From: JANYJA01 sp038229055
GTDB lineage: Bacteria > Acidobacteriota > Terriglobia > Bryobacterales > Bryobacteraceae
DNA length: 61,026 nt
Direction: 5' to 3'
Assembly: GCA_038229055.1 (NCBI GenBank)
Contig: JBBROU010000011.1
Coordinates: forward strand, 1 to 61,026
The position numbers and the translations under genes were made by a program. Shown piece by piece: positions 8,769 through 17,812 of the stretch (positions are counted from its first letter, which is position 1; each line of letters begins with the position of its first letter). The notes under the pieces are model-generated. The model was not told the DNA's origin and did not search any database. It saw only the letters and a program-made list of their open reading frames with translations.

Positions 8769-9505
8769 TTCGATTGGACGGACGCAGAGCTCTGGTTACC
8801 GGAGGAGCGAGCGGCATCGGGGAAGCCACTTGCCGGGTGCTGGGCGCGGCCGGCGCTTCCGTGATTATTGCAGACATGAACCGGCACAACGCCGACCGCT
8901 TGTCAGCCGAGCTCCCGGGTTCCAGCGTGCTGGTGGTTGACATCACCGACGAGGCACAGGTGAAAAGCTCGGTTGCCACGCTGGACCGCCTGGATATCCT
9001 GATCAATAACGCTGGAATCGGCCTCGTGGGCGACGTGGAAACTACCGAACTTCCGGATTTCCAGAGGGTCTTTCGGGTAAACGTCGAAGGGCTCTTCCTG
9101 ATCACGAAGTATTGCATGCCGCTATTGCTGGCGGCGTCCGGCAGTATCGTCAACATCGGTTCGGTGGCAGGGTTGGTCGGCGTTAAGAAACGGTTCGCTT
9201 ATTGCGCAACCAAGGGTGCCGTAGTGGCGATGACACGCCAGCTTGCAGTGGATTATCCCACCCAGATCCGGGTGAACTGCATCTGCCCCGGAACCGTAGA
9301 TACACCCTTTGTGGAGGGGTACTTGCAGAAGTATCACGCGCATGAGATTGAAAAGATGCGCGCGGAGCTGAGTCAACGACAGCCGGTTGGGCGGCTGGGA
9401 AAACCCGAAGAAATCGCCAGTCTGGCCCTGTTTCTTTGCGCCTCGGAATCGCAGTTTGTGAACGGCGCGGTAATTCCAATCGACGGAGGGTGGACGGCCG
9501 CTTAG
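8756..9505 (+). CDS. Short-chain dehydrogenase/reductase (SDR family)
   Basis: Classical NAD(P)-dependent SDR of 249 residues. Cofactor motif TGGASGIG is at 15-22, NNAGIG near 84-89, a Ser in the NIGSVAG block, and the catalytic YCATK with Tyr149 and Lys153. After the PG motif comes CPGTVDTP, and the C-terminus ends in VIPIDGGWTA, both typical. The stretch around the active site (GVKKRFAYCATKGAVV, CICPGTVDTPF) resembles 3-hydroxybutyrate dehydrogenase type 2 and sugar dehydrogenases such as L-fucose or 2-keto-3-deoxy-fuconate dehydrogenase. The substrate cannot be decided from sequence. It starts head-to-head with the uracil-DNA glycosylase gene, overlapping at the starts. Confidence 0.92.
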   Translation: MTQPFRLDGRRALVTGGASGIGEATCRVLGAAGASVIIADMNRHNADRLSAELPGSSVLVVDITDEAQVKSSVATLDRLDILINNAGIGLVGDVETTELPDFQRVFRVNVEGLFLITKYCMPLLLAASGSIVNIGSVAGLVGVKKRFAYCATKGAVVAMTRQLAVDYPTQIRVNCICPGTVDTPFVEGYLQKYHAHEIEKMRAELSQRQPVGRLGKPEEIASLALFLCASESQFVNGAVIPIDGGWTAA

Positions 9506-9653
9506 ATCGCCGCGAATTCTGTAAATATTCAGTGCGAATAAAATGAGAACAGTATTGACGCCATCAACTACCTTCATTCAAACTGAATATTCCGGTCGCT
9601 CCTCCGGGGTTCACAAGCATCGCTCTGGCGTTCGTCAAAAAGCTGCGCGAACT

Positions 9654-10856
9654 ATGAAAATTTCAAGTAACTCCTCTTCGCTCTCGATTCTGTTTCAGTT
9701 AATTCTGGTGCTGGTGCTTTTTTCGGGCGATTGCCTGGCGGCGAAGGCGCACCGCAAACACTCGGCCAGCGCGGGTGCGCGTCGTTCGCATGCGGGATCC
9801 AGGCACGCAGCCGTTTCGCGACGGGTGGCGGCGAGGGGGGGACGCGGGCGCCATGGCCGCGTGCGAAGCGCGCACGTAGCGCGCTCCGGTTGGAGTCCTT
9901 GGGACGAGCCTACATATAAAGACTCGACGGCGGGAGATAACGTCGACGGAGAGGATCTCGATATCCGGCGGGCCGCGGTGGAAGCTCTAGGCCAGTTCAA
10001 CGGTTCAGTAGTTGTTGTCGACTCGAACAGCGGCCGCATTTTGACCATGGTGAATCAGAAGCTTGCCCTGGGCGGGGGTTTTCAACCGTGCTCCACCATC
10101 AAGGTCTCGGTCGCGCTCGCTGCTTTGCGGGAACACTTGGTGGAGCGCCACAGTTTGATTCATCTGTACGGCCGGACGCACATGGATTTAACCAATGCGC
10201 TGGCGCATTCGAACAACTTCTATTTCGCCAATTTGGGTTTGAAATTGGGTTATGAGCGCGTCAATTATTATGCGCATCTATTCGGTTATGGAGAGAAAGC
10301 CGGGTTGTCGATTCCGGGCGAACAGGCGGGGCATTTCCCCGCGGCGCCGCCCAAGAATGGCGGCGTTGGGATGCTGACCAGCTTTGGCGAGGAGATCGAG
10401 CAGACCCCGCTACAGCTGGCCGGCATCATGACCGCGATCGCCAACGGCGGAACTCTCTATTACCTGCAGTATCCGCGCACGCCGCTGGAATTGGCTTCTT
10501 TTAGTCCGCAGGTGAAACGCCATCTCGACATCAAGCCCTTGATCGATGAAATTAAACCCGGAATGCAGGGTGCAGTGGAGTTCGGAACCGCGCGCCGTGC
10601 CAAGCAGGACGACACCATCATGGGCAAGACCGGAACATGCAGCGAGGGGCGCACCCATCTAGGCTGGTTCGGTTCCTTCAACGATACCGGGAAGAATAAA
10701 CTTGTCGTTGTGGTGCTTCTTACGGGCGGCCGGCCTTCGATCGGACCGATGGCGGCCGGCGTGGCTGGCGACGTTTACCGCCGTCTAGCCCAGAAGAACT
10801 ACTTCGGGACGAACCACTCGCTGACTCCGGCATCGCTGATCTCCGCGCAAATGTAG
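9654..10856 (+). CDS. Compact penicillin-binding transpeptidase
   Basis: Exported peptidoglycan transpeptidase-like protein of 400 residues. A signal peptide or membrane anchor (MKISSNSSSLSILFQLILVL...DCLAAKA) is followed by a His/Arg/Ala-rich basic linker and then a penicillin-binding domain. All three active-site motifs are present: STIK with nucleophile Ser147 and Lys150, SNN with Ser186, and KTG with Lys325. The N-terminal pedestal domain of class B PBPs is missing, so this is a stand-alone catalytic domain of FtsI/PbpA type, or possibly a class D-like sensor. The ORF is open further upstream to 9543, but that part is not signal-like, so I start at 9654. Confidence 0.85.
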   Translation: MKISSNSSSLSILFQLILVLVLFSGDCLAAKAHRKHSASAGARRSHAGSRHAAVSRRVAARGGRGRHGRVRSAHVARSGWSPWDEPTYKDSTAGDNVDGEDLDIRRAAVEALGQFNGSVVVVDSNSGRILTMVNQKLALGGGFQPCSTIKVSVALAALREHLVERHSLIHLYGRTHMDLTNALAHSNNFYFANLGLKLGYERVNYYAHLFGYGEKAGLSIPGEQAGHFPAAPPKNGGVGMLTSFGEEIEQTPLQLAGIMTAIANGGTLYYLQYPRTPLELASFSPQVKRHLDIKPLIDEIKPGMQGAVEFGTARRAKQDDTIMGKTGTCSEGRTHLGWFGSFNDTGKNKLVVVVLLTGGRPSIGPMAAGVAGDVYRRLAQKNYFGTNHSLTPASLISAQM

Positions 10857-10879
10857 GTTCGCGCGGTAGACTACGGATC

Positions 10880-11212
10880 ATGCGCGCTCTGCTGCTCCTT
10901 ATCGCTCTAACGGCCTCCGCATTTGCCGCGGACATTTCCGGCAAATGGGATTTTTCCGTGAGTACTCCTGCCGGAAATGGCAACCCCACCTTTGTGTTCA
11001 AGCAGGACGGCGAAAAGCTCTCTGGGACCTACCACGGCTTCTTCGGGAGTGCTCAGCTAAAAGGCACCGTGAAGGGCGATGACGTGGAATACGCGTTCTC
11101 GACTAGCAACGGGACGGTGACCTACAAGGGCAAGGTTTCCGGAAATAGCATGAAGGGCACGGTAAAGCTCGAAGATTTAGGTGATGGCACCTTTAGCGGC
11201 GCCAAGAAGTAG
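10880..11212 (+). CDS. Small secreted beta-rich protein of unknown function
   Basis: A 110-residue protein with a clean signal peptide (MRALLLLIALTASAFA, cleavage near residue 16-17). The mature part is a beta-strand repeat: GKWDFSV, FVFKQDGEKLSGTYHG, AQLKGTVKGDDVEYAF, TVTYKGKVSGNSMKGTV. This lipocalin-like pattern of short strands with alternating Gly-Thr turns is common in acidobacterial secreted proteins. I know no biochemical role. It lies 23 bases after the transpeptidase and is probably read from the same promoter. Confidence 0.75.
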   Translation: MRALLLLIALTASAFAADISGKWDFSVSTPAGNGNPTFVFKQDGEKLSGTYHGFFGSAQLKGTVKGDDVEYAFSTSNGTVTYKGKVSGNSMKGTVKLEDLGDGTFSGAKK

Positions 11213-11359
11213 CCAAGCAGTCCAACTCCGCTGAGTTCCACGACTCCCCGCAAGTAACACACACACACCGTCCAATTGGGCGACAGCTTCCCAAAGTCAC
11301 GCCTTCCACACCTCGAAACTGGCATGCTTTCCGGCGTGCGGGATCTCCGGCGCACGCCA

Positions 11360-11468
11360 ATAAACCCGCGCGTCGATATCTAATAAATAAGTTAATAAAT
11401 CTCGTTACTGTCTATTATTTAACCAGATTTAAATTATAAAAGAAAATTAATTCCGCTATGATTGGGAA
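11360..11468 (+). other. AT-rich leader upstream of the glycosidase-like pair
   Basis: This stretch is far richer in A+T than the rest of the window: 11401-11460 is about 25% GC by hand count. It contains several TTATTT, TTTAAAT and TATAAA blocks and ends at the start of the first glycosidase-like gene. It probably holds that gene's promoter or a binding site for a nucleoid protein. I could not single out one -35/-10 pair with confidence. Confidence 0.4.
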
Positions 11469-13529
11469 ATGTTTTGGAATAAGTTCGTTAAAACAATTGA
11501 AATCTCGTTATTTATTTCAATTTTGGGCGCGCAAATTCCGCCTCCCGTGCCGTCTCAATATCAGGACCTATACACCCAGCTTTCGGGGCAAATCAGCAGT
11601 TTCAACACAACCATCAGTGCGGGTTGGAACGGGCAACCGTATCCCGTATTGAATGCGGCGCAGCTTCGGTCCGCCGCTTGCGAGCAAGGTTCGCAGCTTT
11701 TCGCGCCTGGATACTACAACGGAGTCTTGAACGAGATGCAGTCGCTTCAAGCCCTGGGCGTGAACACGATGACGGTGCATGTCGATTTTCCCACGCTCGA
11801 TCCGGCCTTTTATTCCAACCCGGCAGATTATCAAAACTATTTGAATTTCTACATTCAATTGAGCAAAGATATCCACGCAAGCGGCCTGAAATTACTGATC
11901 GAAAATGCTGTGGCATTTCCTCAGCCGGGCATCTCCACCTTGGATCCATCGGCGTTCCTCGGCACGCTGTCGTGGGCTCAGTACGAGCAGGGGCGCGCGC
12001 AACAGGCAGCCGTAATCGCCAGCCAGGTCCACCCCGATTACCTTTCCGTGATCACCGAGCCGGAGACCGAAGCCAACGCCGCCTCTCAGCCCTCGGCGAA
12101 TACCGCCGGCGGCAGTGTCGAAATGCTGAACCAAATCCTGGCTGCCATCCAGACGACCGGGGTGACTGGTGTGAGCGTCGGCGCCGGCTGCGGCACGTGG
12201 CAGGCAAACTTTCAGGACTTCGCAAACGGGTTCGCGGGAACGGCGGTGCAGTTCCTCGACATGCACATCTACCCGATCAACAACAGCTACCTGCAGAACG
12301 CGATCACCATCGCGCAAATCGCGCAGGCGGCCGGGAAACAGGTCGGTATGAGCGAGGCATGGCTCTATAAGATTCGCGACAGCGAATTGGGCGTGCTCTC
12401 GTCATCGACCGTATATGGCCGCGATCCGTTCGGTTTTTGGGCGCCGCTCGACCAGAGCTTCCTTCAGACGCTGAGTAACCTCGGGCAGTATATGAAGTTC
12501 ACGTTTGTTTCCGCGTTCTGGAGCAGCTATTTCCACGTTTACCTGGATTACGCCACATACGGTTCCATGTCCGCGTCCCAGGTGCTGTCCACCGCGGGTG
12601 AACAAGCCGGGAGCGCGATCAATACGGCACAATACACCCCGACTGCAACTGCCTTTGAGAAGATGCACGTCAGTCCAGTGGATACCATCCCTCCGTCGGC
12701 TCCCACCGGCTTGGGATTTACCGCGACGACCTCGCAAATCAACGTTACATGGCTGGCGTCCACTGATAACGTCGGGGTAGCGGGCTACGCCGTGTTCCGC
12801 AATGGCACCCTGATGGAGAACATCAACGGGCTGTACCACCAGGACTTCAACCTTCCCGCGAACACGTCCTACACCTATGTAATCAAGGCATTCGATGCGC
12901 TCGGGAACTTGTCGCCCGGCACGACGTTGATCGCTTCAACCCGCAGCAATCCAGACACGCAGGCGCCCTCGGTTCCGACGGGGCTCACCGCCACGGCCGC
13001 CACTTCCAGCCAGGTGAATCTGTCCTGGACAGCATCCACGGATAACGTCGGAGTGCTTGGATATAAAATCTATCGGGGTGCTTCGGCCTCCACGGTCTCG
13101 ATCTACTCGAATTCATCCGCCAACTCTTCCGCCGACCCGAATTGCAGCCCGACCGCGACCTATTACTATGCGGTCGCCGCTTACGATGCCGCCGGCAACA
13201 CGTCCGCCCTGTCTCCGGTGGTGGCCGGCCGCAGCCTCCCCGATACCGTGCCGCCTTCCGTTCCAACAGGTCTGAAAGCGGCTTCGGTCAGCAGCAGCAA
13301 CGTCACGCTCTCTTGGAACGCTTCGACCGACAACATTGCCGTCTCCGGATATCGGATTTACCGGGGCAGCACGGCGGGCAACATGCAGTTGATGGCGGTA
13401 GTGCCGCCCACCAGTTACTCCGACACTCGCGTGAGCACCAAGAGAAGCTATTACTACGCGGTGGCCGCGCAAGATTCGTCGACCAACGTGTCGGCACAGA
13501 CTGCGCCCATCCTAATCACTACACCTTAG
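11469..13529 (+). CDS. Secreted glycosidase-like protein with three FN3 domains (copy 1)
   Basis: A 686-residue exported protein. After a short hydrophobic leader (about 8-21) comes a domain of some 370 residues that looks like a TIM barrel of the glycoside hydrolase clan A type. LGVNTMTVHVDFPTL, ASGLKLLIENAV and QVHPDYLSVITEPETEA look like successive strands, with Glu197 in ITEPET as candidate acid/base and Glu296 in GMSEAWLYK as candidate nucleophile. About residues 400-686 are three fibronectin type III repeats, each opening with a D(T)PPS(A/V)PTGL pattern and containing STDNVGV.GY. No named GH family was recognised. A paralogue follows directly downstream, suggesting both degrade or bind an extracellular polysaccharide. 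Confidence 0.8.
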   Translation: MFWNKFVKTIEISLFISILGAQIPPPVPSQYQDLYTQLSGQISSFNTTISAGWNGQPYPVLNAAQLRSAACEQGSQLFAPGYYNGVLNEMQSLQALGVNTMTVHVDFPTLDPAFYSNPADYQNYLNFYIQLSKDIHASGLKLLIENAVAFPQPGISTLDPSAFLGTLSWAQYEQGRAQQAAVIASQVHPDYLSVITEPETEANAASQPSANTAGGSVEMLNQILAAIQTTGVTGVSVGAGCGTWQANFQDFANGFAGTAVQFLDMHIYPINNSYLQNAITIAQIAQAAGKQVGMSEAWLYKIRDSELGVLSSSTVYGRDPFGFWAPLDQSFLQTLSNLGQYMKFTFVSAFWSSYFHVYLDYATYGSMSASQVLSTAGEQAGSAINTAQYTPTATAFEKMHVSPVDTIPPSAPTGLGFTATTSQINVTWLASTDNVGVAGYAVFRNGTLMENINGLYHQDFNLPANTSYTYVIKAFDALGNLSPGTTLIASTRSNPDTQAPSVPTGLTATAATSSQVNLSWTASTDNVGVLGYKIYRGASASTVSIYSNSSANSSADPNCSPTATYYYAVAAYDAAGNTSALSPVVAGRSLPDTVPPSVPTGLKAASVSSSNVTLSWNASTDNIAVSGYRIYRGSTAGNMQLMAVVPPTSYSDTRVSTKRSYYYAVAAQDSSTNVSAQTAPILITTP

Positions 13530-13541
13530 TACGTTTGTTCT

Positions 13542-13573
13542 CGGACTGGCGGAAATCTCCCGCCGCCAGTCCG
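13542..13573. terminator. Inverted repeat between the two glycosidase-like genes
   Basis: A perfect 11-bp stem (CGGACTGGCGG pairing with CCGCCAGTCCG) encloses a ten-base loop, 12 bases after the first gene's stop. There is no T-run behind it, so it may act as a weak terminator or as an RNA-stability hairpin that sets different levels for the two paralogues. Confidence 0.5.
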
Positions 13574-13616
13574 ATTGCCCGCGCTGTTTCGATTCTTTTC
13601 TGCCGATTGTTTGAGC

Positions 13617-15665
13617 ATGACGGAAAAGTTTCTCCTTGCTTCCTTGCTGATCTCGTCCATAGCTGCGCAGACGCCTCCCCCGGTTCCGCCCGCTTACCAG
13701 GATCTATACACTCAACTGACCGGCCACATCGGAGCTTTTGACGCGACGGTCAAGGCGGCATGGAATGGACAGCCCTTTCCCGTTCAGAATTCGGCCCAAC
13801 TTCGGTCCGCGGCTTGTGAGCAAGGCTCTCAGCTCCTCGCGCCGAATTACTACGGCGGCGTGCTCGCCGAAATGCAATCGCTGCAGGCGCTCGGGATCAA
13901 AACCATGACTGTGCATATCGATTTCCCGACGCTCTACGCCCCTTACTACCGCAACCGTGCCGATTATCAGAACATGTTGAATTTCTACATTCAACTGAGT
14001 AACGAAATTCGCGCTCGCGGGCTGAGGTTGATCGTCGAAAATTCGATCGTCTTCCCTCAGCCGGGGCTCACCGCCATGGATGCGTCCGCCTTTTACCGCA
14101 CGCTCTCCTGGCCGCAGTACGAGCAGGCGCGCGCTCAGCAGGCAGCCACCATCGCGCAGCAGATCCATCCCGACTACCTGACTGTGATTTCTGAGCCGGA
14201 TACCGAAGCCAACGCTACTCTGCAAACCTCTGTGAATACGGCGAGCGGCAGCACCGACATGGTGAATCAAATAATGGCGGCGATTCAGATTGCGCACGTG
14301 ACCGATGTGAAGGTCGGCGCCGGCTCTGGAACGTGGCAGGCTAATTTCCAGGATTTTGCTAACGGGTACGCTTCCACCGCGGTGCAGTATCTCGACATGC
14401 ACATTTATCCCGCGAACCGCTCTTTTCTAAATAATGCGATTACGATCGCGCAGATCGCGCAGGCGGCAGGCAAGCAGGTTGGAGTGTCGGAGGCTTGGCT
14501 TTACAAGGAACGCGATAGCGAACTCGGCGTGCTCACGTCCGACGTTTTGTTCAGCCGTGACGTGTTTAGTTTTTGGCAGCCACTCGACCAGATGTTTCTT
14601 CAGTCACTCGTGAATTTTGCTCAGTACAAGCAACTGGCGTTCATCTCCCCGTTTTGGAGCAGTTACTTCCATACATATCTGGATTACGATACGCATGCTA
14701 CTTTGACACCATCGCAGTTGCTCACGCAGGCCGGCGAGGCAGCCGCGACCGCTATCAATACGGCTCAGTTCACCTCTACCGCCGCCAGCTACGAAAACAT
14801 GTTCGTAAAGCCGGTCGACACCATTCCGCCTTCAGCACCCCAAGGGCTGGCTTTCACAGCTTCTACCTCGCAGATTAACGTTACGTGGGGTGCCGCCGCC
14901 GACAACGTGGGCGTCGCCGGATATAACATCTACCGCAATGGAACGCTGGCCGGCACCACGGGCGGCCTGTTCTACCAGGACTTCAACATGCCGGCGAATA
15001 CCACCTTCACCTATGCGGTTTCGGCCTTCGATGCCCTAAAGAACACGTCGACGCGCACACTGTTGACTGCCGCGACGCGCGCCAATCCGGACACCCAGCC
15101 TCCCTCAATGCCCACCGGACTCACCATTAAGCCTGTAACATCGAGCCAGGTGAATCTGACGTGGTCGCCCTCGACAGACAACGTCGGCGTGATGGCATAC
15201 AAAATCTATCGCGGCGCATCGCCGGCCTCTTTACCCATCTACGCGAGTTCAACCACGAACGTTTATTCCGATCTGAACTGCAGTCCGACGGCAACTTACT
15301 ATTACGCCCTGCAGTCGATCGACGCCGCTGGGAACGTGTCGGCGATTTCGCCCGCGGTGTCCGGCCGGAGCCTACCGGATACGATTGCCCCTAGCATTCC
15401 CGCCACCTTATCCGCCTCGTCAGTGACCTCCACGAATGTGACGTTGTCCTGGAAACCGTCAACCGATAACGTCGGAGTCGCCGGATACCAGATTTATCGC
15501 GGCGATACTGCTGGAACCCTCCGGTTGATCGCGGGGGTGCCCACAATTTCGTACGCGGATGCGCGCGTCACCAGCCGGAAGAGTTATTACTATGCAGTAG
15601 CCGCACAGGACACTTCGAAAAACGCCTCGGCGCAAACTGCGCCCCTGCTGGTGACGACGCCGTAA
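13617..15665 (+). CDS. Secreted glycosidase-like protein with three FN3 domains (copy 2)
   Basis: Tandem paralogue of the preceding gene, 682 residues from the ATG at 13617, which opens a good signal peptide (MTEKFLLASLLISSIAAQ). The ORF is open to 13575, but those residues do not add to the leader. Architecture is identical: a barrel-like domain with the candidate catalytic blocks VISEPDTEA and GVSEAWLYK, then three FN3 repeats. The two proteins align without large gaps, and even the entry PPPVPPAYQDLYTQL is shared, so the pair arose by recent-to-moderate duplication and both copies keep the candidate glutamates. The gene converges with marC, leaving 12 bases between them. Confidence 0.8.
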   Translation: MTEKFLLASLLISSIAAQTPPPVPPAYQDLYTQLTGHIGAFDATVKAAWNGQPFPVQNSAQLRSAACEQGSQLLAPNYYGGVLAEMQSLQALGIKTMTVHIDFPTLYAPYYRNRADYQNMLNFYIQLSNEIRARGLRLIVENSIVFPQPGLTAMDASAFYRTLSWPQYEQARAQQAATIAQQIHPDYLTVISEPDTEANATLQTSVNTASGSTDMVNQIMAAIQIAHVTDVKVGAGSGTWQANFQDFANGYASTAVQYLDMHIYPANRSFLNNAITIAQIAQAAGKQVGVSEAWLYKERDSELGVLTSDVLFSRDVFSFWQPLDQMFLQSLVNFAQYKQLAFISPFWSSYFHTYLDYDTHATLTPSQLLTQAGEAAATAINTAQFTSTAASYENMFVKPVDTIPPSAPQGLAFTASTSQINVTWGAAADNVGVAGYNIYRNGTLAGTTGGLFYQDFNMPANTTFTYAVSAFDALKNTSTRTLLTAATRANPDTQPPSMPTGLTIKPVTSSQVNLTWSPSTDNVGVMAYKIYRGASPASLPIYASSTTNVYSDLNCSPTATYYYALQSIDAAGNVSAISPAVSGRSLPDTIAPSIPATLSASSVTSTNVTLSWKPSTDNVGVAGYQIYRGDTAGTLRLIAGVPTISYADARVTSRKSYYYAVAAQDTSKNASAQTAPLLVTTP

Positions 15666-15677
15666 TTCCAAGCTCAG

Positions 15678-16337
15678 TTAGTGCTGAACGTGGCCGGCGA
15701 TAATCCCGAGATCGGTTAGCCCGTTCAGCACAAATTGCACCGCGATTGCCACCAGCAGCAGACCCATAAGCCGCATCAGGATGTGAATTCCGGTTTGCCC
15801 AAGATACCTGCCCACGCGGTCTGCCGCCGCCAGAATCAAAAATGCGGCAACCGCTGTGACGGCGATCGCGATGAAGACTGGTACCGCTTGTTCCCATCGC
15901 GGCGATTGGCCCATGAGGACCATCACGCTCGATATCGCCCCTGGCCCTGCCAGCATGGGAATGCCGAGGGGAATGATCCCGACATCATCCTTACCGGCTC
16001 CTTCTTCCATTTCGCCGGGTGTCTCTTTCGTGTGCGAATGCTTGGCCTGCAGCATGTCTAGACCGATTAACAGCAGAATCAGGCCGCCCGCGATCTTGAA
16101 CGCCGGAAGCGTGATTCCGAAGAATTTGAAGATCAGGCTTCCCGCCACCGCGAATGCCGTTAGCACCACGAAACATGTGATAGAAGCCCGTAAGGCCATG
16201 TGGCGGCGGCGACGCGTATCGGCGTGCGCCGTCATCACCAGAAAAGCTGGGATAGCGGCAAACGGGTCCACCAGAAAGAACACTGAGCTGAAGGCTACCA
16301 GCGAGAAGGGAAGTAGCGATGCGATTTCGAAGTTCAT
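15678..16337 (-). CDS. MarC-family integral membrane protein
   Basis: A 219-residue inner-membrane protein with about six membrane segments and the MarC/UPF0056 signatures DPFAAIPAFL near the N-terminus and IPLGIPMLAGPGAISSVMVL in the middle. MarC proteins were once linked to multiple antibiotic resistance, but their transport role is unproven. A polar, charged loop (about 98-116, HTKETPGEMEEG) separates the two three-helix halves. Its ATG overlaps the TGA of the pyruvate kinase gene (ATGA at 16334-16337), so it is translated from the pyk transcript. Confidence 0.9.
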   Translation of the reverse strand: MNFEIASLLPFSLVAFSSVFFLVDPFAAIPAFLVMTAHADTRRRRHMALRASITCFVVLTAFAVAGSLIFKFFGITLPAFKIAGGLILLLIGLDMLQAKHSHTKETPGEMEEGAGKDDVGIIPLGIPMLAGPGAISSVMVLMGQSPRWEQAVPVFIAIAVTAVAAFLILAAADRVGRYLGQTGIHILMRLMGLLLVAIAVQFVLNGLTDLGIIAGHVQH

Positions 16338-17764
16338 GCCCGCGGCCCTTCCACTTCTCCCAGCCGATGCAGCTTCATCATATTCGTCGAGCCTTTGCGG
16401 CCCACTGGCTGCCCGGCCACAAACACCACAACATCGCCGAACTTCAGCAGATTCCGCTCCAGCAGAATTCGATCCATCTGGGCCAGCATCTCATCGGTGG
16501 AATCCACCTCGGGCGCGAGCACCGGCACCACGCCGTAGCAGACCGTCAGGCCGCGGGCGACGCTCTCATTCGGGGTGATCGCCAGGATAGAAACCGGCGG
16601 CCGATAGCGGGCAATCAGACGCGCGCTGGCGCCGCTATTCGTGAACACCACAATCGCGGCCGCACACGAGGCGCGCGCTGCGTGGTAGGCCGAATCGGCC
16701 AGGATCTCCGCGGTGAATTTCGGCTGGTCTTTCAGATCCCGAAAACCCCGCGCGCCGATGGAGCGCTCCGCCTCCGATGCGATTTTAGCCATATAGGAGA
16801 CCGCCGCGACCGGGTAAGCCCCGATCGATGTCTCGGCCGAGAGCATCACCGCGTCGGTGCCGTCGTAAATTGCGTTGGCCACGTCGCTGACTTCGGCCCG
16901 GGTCGGAGTGGCGCGCTCAATCATCGATTCGAGCATCTGCGTCGCCGTGATCACGAACTTCGATTTGCGGCGTGCGCGACGGATGATCGACTTCTGAATC
17001 GGCGGCACGCGCTCGAGCGCCATCTCCACTCCCAAATCCCCGCGCGCCACCATCACGCCGTCCGACGCATCCAGAATGCTGTCGATATTGTCCCAAGCCT
17101 GAGGCTTTTCGATCTTGGCGATGATCGGCAACGGCAGCGGACGATCCCCAATGCGCGCGCGCAACTCGGCCACATCGTCGGCGCTGCGCACAAACGAGAG
17201 AGCGATCATATCGACGCCCGCGTCTAGACCGAAACGCAAATCGTCAAGGTCTTTCGGCATCAGAGAGGGCGCGCTCACCACCACACCCGGAAGATTGATT
17301 CCCTTGTTGTCGTCGATCGGCCCGCCGGTGATCACGTCGAAGTGCACCTCCTCGCCGTCGACTGAAAGTGCTCGCAATTCCACGCTGCCGTCAGCCAGGA
17401 GCACTCGGTCGCCAGCCTTCACATCGCGCCCAAAATCGGCGTATCCGGTCGATGCGCGGTCGCAGTCACCCATCACTGGCGCGGTCGTAATGGTAAAGCG
17501 CGAGCCGGCGCGTAGAATACAGCTTCCATTGGTGAACTTACCGAGCCGAATCTTCGGGCCTTGCAAATCGAGCAAGATGCCGATCGAGCGGCTCCACTCT
17601 TTCGAGGCCGTGCGAACTGTAGCGATGGCGGTTTCGTGGTCCTGCCTGGTTCCGTGCGACGCGTTCAAACGAAACACGTCGACGCCGGCGTCAATCAGTT
17701 TCCGCACCATGACGGAACTGTTACTGGCTGGCCCCAGCGTCGCCACGATCTTACTCTTGGGCAT
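16334..17764 (-). CDS. pyk: Pyruvate kinase
   Basis: Glycolytic enzyme converting phosphoenolpyruvate and ADP to pyruvate and ATP. From the ATG at 17764 (MPKSKIVATLGPAS) it has 476 residues, normal for the family; the frame is open for almost 100 codons further upstream into the uppP gene, but that part is not protein-like. Seen motifs include VFRLNASHG, the catalytic IIAKIEKPQAWDNID with the active-site Lys, VARGDLGVEMALERV, and MIERATPTRAEVSDVANAI followed by DAVMLSAETSIG. A C-terminal allosteric-type domain is present. It is divergent from uppP with only 48 bases between the starts, and downstream marC is coupled to it. Confidence 0.96.
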   Translation of the reverse strand: MPKSKIVATLGPASNSSVMVRKLIDAGVDVFRLNASHGTRQDHETAIATVRTASKEWSRSIGILLDLQGPKIRLGKFTNGSCILRAGSRFTITTAPVMGDCDRASTGYADFGRDVKAGDRVLLADGSVELRALSVDGEEVHFDVITGGPIDDNKGINLPGVVVSAPSLMPKDLDDLRFGLDAGVDMIALSFVRSADDVAELRARIGDRPLPLPIIAKIEKPQAWDNIDSILDASDGVMVARGDLGVEMALERVPPIQKSIIRRARRKSKFVITATQMLESMIERATPTRAEVSDVANAIYDGTDAVMLSAETSIGAYPVAAVSYMAKIASEAERSIGARGFRDLKDQPKFTAEILADSAYHAARASCAAAIVVFTNSGASARLIARYRPPVSILAITPNESVARGLTVCYGVVPVLAPEVDSTDEMLAQMDRILLERNLLKFGDVVVFVAGQPVGRKGSTNMMKLHRLGEVEGPRA

Positions 17765-17812
17765 TCTGCTTATTTTGGCACTACTTGGGAAATTCAACTC
17801 GTTCGCGCTAAG

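Noticed and set aside
12660..15665. Possible CRISPR-like or satellite repeats
   Set aside because: The repeated similarity comes from coding FN3 domains (three per gene) and the paralogous gene pair, with no short identical direct repeats and spacers.
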